Made by a program: the position numbers and the translations under genes | The notes under the pieces: model-generated | What the model was told of the DNA's origin: nothing | Seen by the model: the letters and a program-made list of their open reading frames with translations, nothing else | Database searches by the model: none | Assembly (NCBI RefSeq): GCF_039822265.1 | Contig: NZ_JBAJEX010000001.1 | Coordinates: 558,001-622,000 of the forward strand | Length of the DNA stretch: 64,000 nucleotides | From: Thiobacter sp. AK1 | GTDB lineage: Bacteria > Pseudomonadota > Gammaproteobacteria > Burkholderiales > Thiobacteraceae | Reading direction: 5' to 3' | Shown: one piece after another, positions 17,100 through 23,910 of the stretch | Layout of the letters: each line of letters opens with the position of its first letter | How positions within the stretch are numbered: position 1 is the first letter of the stretch

Positions 17100-17640
17100 G
17101 GACGCGCTCCCGCCAGCGGCCTGCCTCCACCTGGGCAGCCGCTGCCTCGATCAGACGCAGATTTTTTTCCAGCACTGGCCCCTTGAAGCGGGCCGCCAGA
17201 GCATGCCTTAAGGCGGACAAGGGCAAAAACCCAGTGAGGCTGAAGAACGCTGCGGCCAGCGCGGTGTTGGGCACCGGACGGCCCAGGTAGGCCTTGGCAA
17301 GCCGGGTAGCGGGCAGTGCCACGGCCTCCACGCCTTCAGGCACCCGGTTGCCATCCAAGACCACCGCGCCAGTGGACTTAAGCCCATCCAGCACGCCTGG
17401 CACGTGCAGCAGCGCGGGATCCTGGATGATGAGAAAATCCGGATGCACGATTTGATTGCGCCGGCGGAAGGGATCGCGCGCGATGCGCACGAAGGCCGTC
17501 ACCGGCGCGCCGCGGCGCTCCGCGCCAAAAGCCGGAAACGCCTGGGCATGCCAGCCTTCGAGGATGGCGGCGGTGGCGATGAGATAGGCCGCCACCACGT
17601 TGCCTTGGCCGCCGCGCCCATGGATGCGCAGTTCAATCAT
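17083..17640 (-). CDS. porG: Pyruvate/2-oxoacid:ferredoxin oxidoreductase, gamma subunit
   Basis: 185 residues from the ATG at 17640 (MIELRIHGRGGQGNVVAAYL). Family signatures are GRGGQG near the N-terminus, SYGAE-like FPAFGAERRGAPVTAFVRI, and the C-terminal helix rich in Glu/Ala. The frame extends further upstream, but those residues are not family-like and overlap the decayed oxygenase on the other strand. This is the first gene of the four-gene por operon on the minus strand. Confidence 0.88.
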   Translation of the reverse strand: MIELRIHGRGGQGNVVAAYLIATAAILEGWHAQAFPAFGAERRGAPVTAFVRIARDPFRRRNQIVHPDFLIIQDPALLHVPGVLDGLKSTGAVVLDGNRVPEGVEAVALPATRLAKAYLGRPVPNTALAAAFFSLTGFLPLSALRHALAARFKGPVLEKNLRLIEAAAAQVEAGRWRERVHAAAA

Positions 17641-17679
17641 GGGACAATCGTGCCATGGTTGTGTCAACGCAACAACCGC

Positions 17680-17920
17680 ATGAGCGATATCGATTTCCCT
17701 CGCAGTGCTGAAGCAATCGCCGTCGCCCTCGCCGAGCGTGGCTTTCTGGTGCTGGAGGGCTTCCTGCAATGACCGCCGTGGCCGCCTTGCACGGTGCTAT
17801 GCGCTCTATCCGGCCGGCGCCCGCTATGCGCGCCATCACGCCCAGTTGCGGGGCGACGCACGCAAGCGGTGAAGCCCGCATCCCGCAGCGCCTTATCTCA
17901 CCGGCTGGTTCCGCGCCCGC
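17680..17920 (+). pseudogene. Remnant of a SM-20/EGL-9-like 2OG-Fe(II) oxygenase
   Basis: Three separated pieces on the plus strand resemble one family in the right order. The first is an N-terminal 30-codon piece (AIAVALAERGFLVLEGFL) that stops at 17770. The second, in another frame at about 17795-17869, reads CYALYPAGARYARHHAQLRG, like the segment before the metal site. The third, PYLTGWFRAR at 17891-17920, resembles the usual C-terminal SLTGWFRR end. The iron-binding HxD...H core and most of the middle are missing, with at least one frameshift and a stop. It lies between the divergent por operon and the GTPase gene. Confidence 0.6.
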
Positions 17921-18081
17921 AGCTGGCGAGCCGGCTTTGGTTGCGCCGCATGCTTGGCAGGGGCTCGGGCAGACGCACCGCAACAGGCGTCGGGCGGTCG
18001 TTTGGTTTATGACGGCGCTCTTGGCCATGGCGGCTCCGGTAGGCACTGGCGCGGTCTTGCCCCTTGCTCCACAATGGGGTG

Positions 18082-19437
18082 ATGAATGCTGACAACGGCC
18101 GTCGCACCCGCGTCCTCATCATGGGGGCGGGGGGGCGTGATTTCCACAACTTCAACACCGTCTTCCGAGACCACCCGCAATACGAGGTGGTGGCCTTCAC
18201 CGCCACCCAGATTCCGGATCTCGCTGGCCGCGTCTATCCCGCGGCCCTCGCTGGCAGCCTTTATCCCGATGGCATTGCCATCGTGGATGAAGTAGAGCTG
18301 CCGCGGCTAATACGCGAGGCTGCCATCGACGAAGTGGTGTTCTCCTACAGCGACGTCTCCCATGAGCACGTGATGCATGTGGCTGCCCGTGTACAGGCCT
18401 TGGGTGCGGGCTTTCGCCTGCTGGCACCGCGCCAGACCATGCTTTGCAGCAGCAAGCCCGTGATCAGCATCACCGCGGTGCGCACTGGCTGCGGCAAGAG
18501 TCCGGTGGCGCGTCATGTGGCCGCCTTGCTGGATGCGGCGGGACTGCGCCCCGGCATCGTGCGTCACCCCATGGCCTACGGTGACCTCGTGGTCCAGGCG
18601 GCGCAGCGTTTTGCCAAGCTCGCGGATCTTTCGCGCCAGCACTGCACCATCGAGGAAATGGAGGAGTACGAGCCGCACCTGGCAGCCGGCCACGGCATCT
18701 ACGCCGGGGTGGATTACACCCGGGTACTGGCGCTTGCCGAAGCCGAAGCCGACGTCATCGTCTGGGACGGGGGCAACAACGATCTACCCCTGATCACCCC
18801 GGACCTGGACATCGTGCTGGTGGATCCCCACCGCGCGGGCCACGAACGGAGCCATTTCCCTGGGGAAGCCAACCTGCTGCGCGCCCAGGTGGTGGTAATC
18901 ACCAAGACCGATACCGCCCAAAGCGAACAGCTCGAGGCGGTGCGCGCTAGCATTCGCCGTAACAACCCCGCCGCCATCGTCATTGAATCGGCCATGCCCA
19001 TCAGCGCCGATGCACCCCAGCATGTGCGCGGCCAGCGGGTACTGGTGGTGGAGGACGGCCCTACCCTCACCCATGGCGGCATGGCCTATGGCGCGGGCAC
19101 GCTGGCGGCTCGCCGCCTCGGTGCCGCCGAGCTGGTGGATGCGCGTCCCTACGCGGTAGGCAGCATCCGCACAGCCTTCGCCCAGTATCCCCATCTGGGG
19201 CCGGTGCTGCCCGCGCTGGGCTATGGCATGCAGCAAATCGAAGAGTTGGAAGCGACCATCGCCGCCACCGACTGCGATAGCGTGCTCATCGCCACCCCCG
19301 TGGATCTCACCCGCATCATGCGGATAAGCCGGCCAGTGTGCCGCGTGCGCTACGAATATGCCGATCGTGGCCAGCCCACGCTCGGTGACGTGATACGCCA
19401 GTGGCTTGCCGACCTGGCCGCGCGCGCCGCCCTGTGA
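18082..19437 (+). CDS. GTPase of the cyclic 2,3-diphosphoglycerate synthetase type (COG2403-like)
   Basis: 451 residues from the ATG at 18082; a TTG at 18064 is possible but has no ribosome site. An N-terminal Rossmann-like segment (VLIMGAGGRDFHNFNTVFRD) is followed by a P-loop in ITAVRTGCGKSPVARHVA (about residues 137-154), then DVIVWDGGNNDLP, DIVLVDPHRAGHE and VVITKTDTA as the nucleotide-specificity motif. In Methanothermus the homologue closes 2,3-diphosphoglycerate to its cyclic form, but bacterial members are of unknown function, so the enzyme name should not be transferred. The gene stands alone, 63 bp before the GcvR-like gene. Confidence 0.78.
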   Translation: MNADNGRRTRVLIMGAGGRDFHNFNTVFRDHPQYEVVAFTATQIPDLAGRVYPAALAGSLYPDGIAIVDEVELPRLIREAAIDEVVFSYSDVSHEHVMHVAARVQALGAGFRLLAPRQTMLCSSKPVISITAVRTGCGKSPVARHVAALLDAAGLRPGIVRHPMAYGDLVVQAAQRFAKLADLSRQHCTIEEMEEYEPHLAAGHGIYAGVDYTRVLALAEAEADVIVWDGGNNDLPLITPDLDIVLVDPHRAGHERSHFPGEANLLRAQVVVITKTDTAQSEQLEAVRASIRRNNPAAIVIESAMPISADAPQHVRGQRVLVVEDGPTLTHGGMAYGAGTLAARRLGAAELVDARPYAVGSIRTAFAQYPHLGPVLPALGYGMQQIEELEATIAATDCDSVLIATPVDLTRIMRISRPVCRVRYEYADRGQPTLGDVIRQWLADLAARAAL

Positions 19438-19500
19438 ACTCTCGCCAGCGCCGGGACCACGCAGTAACATAGCCCCATCTCCCATATCGGTATCTGTCCC

Positions 19501-20040
19501 ATGCAAGCCAGCAATGACTATCTCGTGATCACCGCCGCCGGCGACGACAAGGTGGGTCTGGTGGAAGCCTTTTCCGCGAAGATCACCGAAACCGGCTGCA
19601 ACATCGAGGACAGCCGCATGACCGTGCTGGGTGGCCAGTTCGCCATCCTGATGCTGGTGTCCGGACCATGGAACGCCCTCTCCAAACTGGAAAGCCAGTT
19701 GGATGGCCTGGGCCGCCAACTGGGCCTCACCATCACCCACAAGCGCACGCGGGAGCGGGAACGCCGCCAACCCACCCTGCCCTATCACGTGGAAGTGGTG
19801 GCGCTCGACCATCCGGGCATCGTGCACAAGCTGGCCCGCTTCTTCGCCGGCCATGGCATCAACATCGAGGAACTGTCCACCGACACCTATCCTGCGCCCC
19901 ATACCGGCACGCGCATGTTCTCGGTCCACATGGAGGTGGGCGTGCCCGCCAGCACGCACATCCCCACCCTGCGCGCGGACTTCTTCGATTACTGCGACGA
20001 TCTCAACCTGGACGCCACCTTCGAGCCCTCGCGCAGCTGA
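19501..20040 (+). CDS. gcvR: GcvR-like glycine cleavage repressor with two ACT domains
   Basis: 179 residues made of two ACT domains, at about 7-85 (VITAAGDDKVGLVEAFSAKI) and 94-170 (VVALDHPGIVHKLARFFAGHGINIEELSTD). This is the layout of GcvR, which binds glycine and blocks GcvA activation of the gcv operon. No gcvA or gcvTHP is in the window, so the target is inferred. The AF1514-like gene starts 1 nt after the stop, which suggests coupled translation. Confidence 0.8.
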   Translation: MQASNDYLVITAAGDDKVGLVEAFSAKITETGCNIEDSRMTVLGGQFAILMLVSGPWNALSKLESQLDGLGRQLGLTITHKRTRERERRQPTLPYHVEVVALDHPGIVHKLARFFAGHGINIEELSTDTYPAPHTGTRMFSVHMEVGVPASTHIPTLRADFFDYCDDLNLDATFEPSRS

Positions 20041-20041
20041 C

Positions 20042-20359
20042 ATGACCGACGCTCCCGCCTGCCCTCTGCGCACGCCGCCCGACCTGACCAGCGTCGAGGT
20101 GGTGTCTCTGACGGGCGCCGCCGATTACCGCGTTGCGCTGGCGCGCGCCAACGCGGAAGCGGCGCGTCGGCTCGCCGAGCCCATGCTGCTATCCTGGTAT
20201 GACCGCGACCGGGATTTCGAAGCGCCTCAGCACATCTCGGAATGCCACCAGGATTCAGCGGTGCCGGGTTATGTGGACTATGCCCTGGCGCGCGGCGCGC
20301 GTCTCAAGATCGATTTCGACCATGGCCGTTTCGTGTTTTTTTACCGTGACGCGGCTTGA
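20042..20359 (+). CDS. Small AF1514-like protein (DUF5619 type), function unknown
   Basis: 105 residues with no signal peptide or TM helix. The central helix (YRVALARANAEAARRL) and the stretch LLSWYDRDRDFEAPQHISECHQDSA, then GYVDYALARGARLKIDF and a C-terminal FVFFYR strand, resemble the small AF1514 family of Archaeoglobus and several sulfur- and hydrogen-oxidising bacteria. No activity is known. It starts 1 nt after gcvR, with the zinc-ribbon protein gene 25 nt downstream. Confidence 0.6.
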   Translation: MTDAPACPLRTPPDLTSVEVVSLTGAADYRVALARANAEAARRLAEPMLLSWYDRDRDFEAPQHISECHQDSAVPGYVDYALARGARLKIDFDHGRFVFFYRDAA

Positions 20360-20384
20360 GCAGGCCGCCTGACCACGCCTCGCC

Positions 20385-20735
20385 ATGCCGGAAGACACGC
20401 TGGTCTGCGTAAGATGCGGCGCTGCCCTCGACGACCTGCCGCTGCCCCTCTCGCGCTTGGCGCAATGCCCCGCCTGTCGCGCGCCGCTCCACACGTGCCG
20501 CATGTGCCGTTTCTATGACCCCAGCGCAGCGCGCCAGTGCCTGGAGCCGGTGGCGGAAGAAGTGCGCGACAAGGACCAAGCCAATTTCTGTGGCTATTTC
20601 CAGCCCCGCCTCGGGGCTTTCACGCCACGACCAGATACAGCCGCCGCGCGCGCCGCGCTCGATGCCCTGTTTGGCGCCGCGAGTCCGGCGCCTACCCGCC
20701 CCAATCCCCTGGACGAGCTGTTCGGCAAGGACTGA
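20385..20735 (+). CDS. Small zinc-ribbon protein, function unknown
   Basis: 116 residues. The N-terminal third holds a run of Cys pairs (CVRCGAAL, CPACRAPLHTCRMC), followed by a lone Cys in ARQCLEP and one in NFCGYFQPR, enough for one or two zinc sites. The C-terminal half is Ala/Pro-rich and ends in NPLDELFGKD. I do not recognise a named family; a cytosolic zinc-binding protein is all that can be said. It is in a run of three small unknown genes after gcvR. Confidence 0.65.
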   Translation: MPEDTLVCVRCGAALDDLPLPLSRLAQCPACRAPLHTCRMCRFYDPSAARQCLEPVAEEVRDKDQANFCGYFQPRLGAFTPRPDTAAARAALDALFGAASPAPTRPNPLDELFGKD

Positions 20736-20797
20736 CCGTGCAACTGCGCGGGCTTGGGCGTAAAATGGCGCGTTTCCGATCGCTTCCGTGGAAGACC

Positions 20798-21115
20798 ATG
20801 CCCATGATGGACAGTCCTGAAAACGAGCCTTCCCTGTTCGACGACGCGGCCGCGGCGGTGGTGGATCTCGGCAACCGCCTGATGGACCAGAACCGCGACG
20901 CGGATCCGTGGGACGTGGCCTCCGGCCTTCTCGCCGGTGCCATCCAGTACTGGCTCTACGCCCACCAGCCCTGCCCGGACCCCTATTGCGAATCCTGCGC
21001 GGAAGTGGCAACGGCGGAACAGCGCATGAAGCTTTTGCAGGAAGAAATCCGCGAGTTCGCGGAGGAAAGCGACTACTACCACAGCCCCACCGACAGCAAC
21101 GTGGGCCGGGCATGA
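20798..21115 (+). CDS. Small acidic protein, function unknown
   Basis: 105 residues from the ATG at 20798, which has GGAAG five bases upstream; ATGs at 20804 and 20807 are equally plausible. It is acidic, with DPWDVASGLLAGAIQYWLYAHQP and a possible metal site in CPDPYCESCAEV, then a helix EQRMKLLQEEIREFAEESDYYHS. No signal peptide is seen. I do not recognise the family. It converges on lolD, with 7 nt between the stops. Confidence 0.6.
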   Translation: MPMMDSPENEPSLFDDAAAAVVDLGNRLMDQNRDADPWDVASGLLAGAIQYWLYAHQPCPDPYCESCAEVATAEQRMKLLQEEIREFAEESDYYHSPTDSNVGRA

Positions 21116-21122
21116 GCTGGGT

Positions 21123-21812
21123 TCAAGCCGGCTTCAGTATCCCGTCTTCCAGGGCCAGCACCCGCTGCGCCCGGGCCGCGAGCTGGGGGTCGTGGGTGAC
21201 GATGACGAAGCTGGTGCCCAGGGTCTCGTTCAGGCTCAGCATCAAATCGAACACCGCAGCCGCGGTCTTGCGGTCCAGGTTACCAGTGGGCTCGTCCGCC
21301 AGCACGCAGGCGGGCTGGGTCACCAGCGCCCGCGCTACCGCCGCTCGCTGACGCTCGCCGCCCGACAATTCCCCCGGCTTGTGTCCCAGGCGGTGCGAAA
21401 GCCCCACGCGGGCGAGCATGTCCTGAGCCGCCGCACGCGCCGTGGCGGAGCTTTGCCGCCGAATCAGAAGCGGCATCATCACGTTCTCCAGGGCGGTGAA
21501 TTCCGGCAAAAGATGGTGGAACTGATAGACGAAGCCCAACGCCTCGTTGCGCAGCCGGCCCCGTTCGGTGTCGCTCAAGGCCTGCATGTCGCGGCCAAGG
21601 ATGCGCACCTCGCCCCGGTCGGCCGTATCCAGCCCGCCCAACAAATGCAGAAGCGTGCTCTTGCCGGAGCCCGATGCGCCAACGATGGCCACCCGCTCAC
21701 CCCGCCCCACCTCGAGATTCACATCCATGAGCACCGGCACCTCCACTCGCCCCTGCCAGTAGGACTTGGCCAGGCCCCGGCAGGTGAGCACGGGCGCACG
21801 CGCTTCACTCAT
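21123..21812 (-). CDS. lolD: LolD, ATPase of the lipoprotein-releasing ABC transporter
   Basis: 229 residues from the ATG at 21812, overlapping the lolC/E stop by 8 nt; the longer frame upstream lies in lolC. The ABC ATPase motifs are Walker [11 protein letters not shown]-loop [12 protein letters not shown] (the HLLPEF stretch is typical of LolD), signature [15 protein letters not shown] and Walker [12 protein letters not shown] with the switch His in IVTHD. It powers release of outer-membrane lipoproteins from the inner membrane to LolA. Confidence 0.93.
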   Translation of the reverse strand: MSEARAPVLTCRGLAKSYWQGRVEVPVLMDVNLEVGRGERVAIVGASGSGKSTLLHLLGGLDTADRGEVRILGRDMQALSDTERGRLRNEALGFVYQFHHLLPEFTALENVMMPLLIRRQSSATARAAAQDMLARVGLSHRLGHKPGELSGGERQRAAVARALVTQPACVLADEPTGNLDRKTAAAVFDLMLSLNETLGTSFVIVTHDPQLAARAQRVLALEDGILKPA

Positions 21813-23049
21813 AGCGCAGCGCCTCCGCCGGATGGGTGCGCGCCGCGCGCCAGGAAGGGTAGAGGGTCGCCAGCAGCGAAAGCAGGAACGATACCACGCC
21901 GATGGAAATGACGTCGGTGGCCTGCACCTGCGAGGGCAGTTCCGAGATGTAGTACACGTCCTTGGCGAGAAAATGCACGCCGAACAGGCGTTCGATGGCG
22001 GGCACCACCACGTCGATGTGGGAGGCGAGCAGAACACCCCCCACCACGCCGGCAACGGTGCCGATGAGGCCGATTAGCGTTCCCTGGACGATGAAGATCT
22101 TCATGATGCTGGCCGGTGTCGCACCCAGGGTGCGCAGGATGGCGATGTCTGCCTGCTTGTCGGTGACCACCATCACCAGGGTGGAGACGATGTTGAAGGC
22201 AGCCACCGCGACGATGAAGAACATGATCACGAACATCACCCGCTTTTCCATCTGGATGGCGCGGAAGAAATTGGCGTTCTGCTGGGTCCAGTCGCGAATG
22301 AGCAAATTGCCCGGCAACTGGGCGGCGAGCTCCCGGCTCACCTCGGGCGCGGCGAACAGGTCGGCGAGCTTCAGCCGCACGCCGGACACCGCATCCCCCA
22401 TGCGATAAAGGCGCGCGGCATCCTGGATGTGGATGAGGGCCAGCCCCGAGTCATAGACGTTCATGTCCACCTCGAAGATGCCCACCACCGTGAACTGCTT
22501 GAGGCGCGGCAAAATGCCAGCGGGGGTCACAGTGCCCTGGGGCGCGATCACCGTCAACTTATCCCCCACGCGCACCCCCAGAGCCTGGGCGAGTTCGATG
22601 CCGAGCACGATGCCGAAACCACCAGGCTTGAGATCGGTAAGCCGACCCCGTTTCATGTGGCGGCCGATGTCCGCCACCGTGTCCTCCTCCTTTGGCTCGA
22701 TGCCGCGGATGACTGCGCCCTGCACCGCCTGGTCGTAGGACAGCATGCCCTGAGCCATGATGTAAGGGGCCGCGCCCTGCACCCGAGGGTGGGTTTGCGC
22801 CTGGCGGATGACTTCCCGCCAATCTTCGAGCGGCCCTGCGAAGGCGGAGATTTCCACGTGCGAGGCGACACCCAGGATGCGCGAACGCAATTCCTCCTGA
22901 AAGCCATTCATCACCGACAGCACGGTGATGAGCACCACGATCCCCAGCGCGATCCCCAGCGTGGAGATGAGCGAAATGAAGGAGATGAAATGGTTTCGGC
23001 GCTTGGCGCGCATGTAGCGCAGGCCGACGAAGAGTTCGTAAGGTGGCAT
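21805..23049 (-). CDS. lolC: LolC/LolE, membrane subunit of the lipoprotein-releasing ABC transporter
   Basis: 414 residues from the ATG at 23049 ([32 protein letters not shown], abbreviated here; the [15 protein letters not shown] part is diagnostic). One TM helix is near the N-terminus (about 22-45), a MacB-like periplasmic domain follows (about 50-240), and three C-terminal TM helices are present (about 270-300, 315-350 and 375-400). LolC and LolE are hard to separate from sequence and only one such gene is next to lolD; it could be a LolF-type single subunit. Residues further upstream in this frame are not conserved. Confidence 0.9.
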   Translation of the reverse strand: MPPYELFVGLRYMRAKRRNHFISFISLISTLGIALGIVVLITVLSVMNGFQEELRSRILGVASHVEISAFAGPLEDWREVIRQAQTHPRVQGAAPYIMAQGMLSYDQAVQGAVIRGIEPKEEDTVADIGRHMKRGRLTDLKPGGFGIVLGIELAQALGVRVGDKLTVIAPQGTVTPAGILPRLKQFTVVGIFEVDMNVYDSGLALIHIQDAARLYRMGDAVSGVRLKLADLFAAPEVSRELAAQLPGNLLIRDWTQQNANFFRAIQMEKRVMFVIMFFIVAVAAFNIVSTLVMVVTDKQADIAILRTLGATPASIMKIFIVQGTLIGLIGTVAGVVGGVLLASHIDVVVPAIERLFGVHFLAKDVYYISELPSQVQATDVISIGVVSFLLSLLATLYPSWRAARTHPAEALRYE

Positions 23050-23251
23050 GGGGCGAGACACGGGGCGGGAGTGTGCCACAGGGCCTGTGCGCTGGCCAGC
23101 CTCTTTGTTGTTTCGCTGCGGCAGAGTGAGCCTTATACGAATCACTGGCAACGCCCCTCAGTGGAGGCGTTTGGGAGTGGCCCATTGCGTTGCGAAGCTT
23201 AGGGGCGAGCCAATCGCGCCGACTTTCATGGCAAGCCACCGCCCGATGATT

Positions 23252-23402
23252 TATTGAGCATTACGTGAATAGGTGACACCTTTGTGTCGTCCCCGCGAAA
23301 GCGGGGACCCAGCAACATGGCGAGAAATACCCTGGATTCCCGCTTTCGCGGGAATGACGTTTGAGTTACGCAGCCTGCCAACGACTTACGTAACGCTCAA
23401 TA
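23252..23402. mobile_element. MITE-like element, copy 1 (151 bp)
   Basis: The element is bounded by TA on both sides and by terminal inverted repeats of about 27 bp. The left end reads TATTGAGCATTACGTGAAT and the right end, reverse-complemented, reads TATTGAGCGTTACGTAAGT. Inside are two hairpins built on CCCCGCGAAAGCGGGG and TTCCCGCTTTCGCGGGAA. It carries no transposase. Two more copies of identical length lie at 29646 and 63318. TA duplication suggests mobilisation by an IS630/Tc1-mariner type transposase located elsewhere. Confidence 0.85.
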
Positions 23403-23504
23403 AGAAGCGTTGCGCCAGGATCGTTGCCTCACCCCAGCCCGCTCGCCCCACCAGCGAGGGGACGAAGGAACCGCCCCGCCTTGGCGAAAGCTCTAGTCCG
23501 GCCT

Positions 23505-23533
23505 TTGACAGCCGCTAACATTATCAGGACAAT
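23505..23533 (+). promoter_or_regulatory. Candidate sigma-70 promoter for the signalling operon
   Basis: A perfect -35 box TTGACA (23505-23510) is followed, 17 bp later, by GACAAT (23528-23533) as -10. It lies 45 bp before the start of the first gene of the operon at 23578 and about 100 bp after MITE copy 1. Confidence 0.5.
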
Positions 23534-23577
23534 GCGGTCCCGTTATCGCCTAGCGGCCGGCGCACCGAGGGTAACCC

Positions 23578-23910
23578 ATGGACAATCATACACATAGCAT
23601 AAGCCTGACGATCTCCGAGTTTCTGCTGCCGCCCATCGAGGATGGACTGGTGATGGGCGCGCGATCCCCCATCGGGCCGCTGGCCATGAGCCGGGCGCTC
23701 GCGCTGCTGAGCACCACCGCCTACCGCCACCTGGCGGTGGAGGACGACGTGGTGAGCGGCATCCTGATCCGGGAAGCCATCCTGCGCAAGCTGGACGAAG
23801 GGGAACTGGTGGCGGTGGTGCTGCGCAACATCAAGCCCTTCATGGCAGCCGATGAGATCATCCATCTGCGCCTCGAGGTGAGCACCCATATCGAGATCAA
23901 CCGGCTATGA
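23578..23910 (+). CDS. Small protein of unknown function, first gene of a signalling operon
   Basis: 110 residues, no signal peptide or TM helix. It has an N-terminal beta-rich stretch (HSISLTISEFLLPPIEDGLVMG), a predicted helix AMSRALALLSTTAYRHLAVEDD and a C-terminal part with repeated hydrophobic strands (GELVAVVLRNIKPFMAADEIIHLRLEVS, abbreviated in meaning: helix then strand). I do not recognise the family. Its stop overlaps the start of the CBS-PAS-GGDEF-EAL gene by 4 nt (ATGA), so the two products are made together, and it may be a regulatory partner of that enzyme. Confidence 0.7.
   Translation: MDNHTHSISLTISEFLLPPIEDGLVMGARSPIGPLAMSRALALLSTTAYRHLAVEDDVVSGILIREAILRKLDEGELVAVVLRNIKPFMAADEIIHLRLEVSTHIEINRL

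Noticed and set aside
18784-20073. Long minus-strand frame opposite the GTPase and gcvR genes
   Set aside because: No ribosome site and no family features; high-GC antisense shadow.
23273-23518. Open frame across MITE copy 1
   Set aside because: It translates the repeat; similar frames arise at the other copies.
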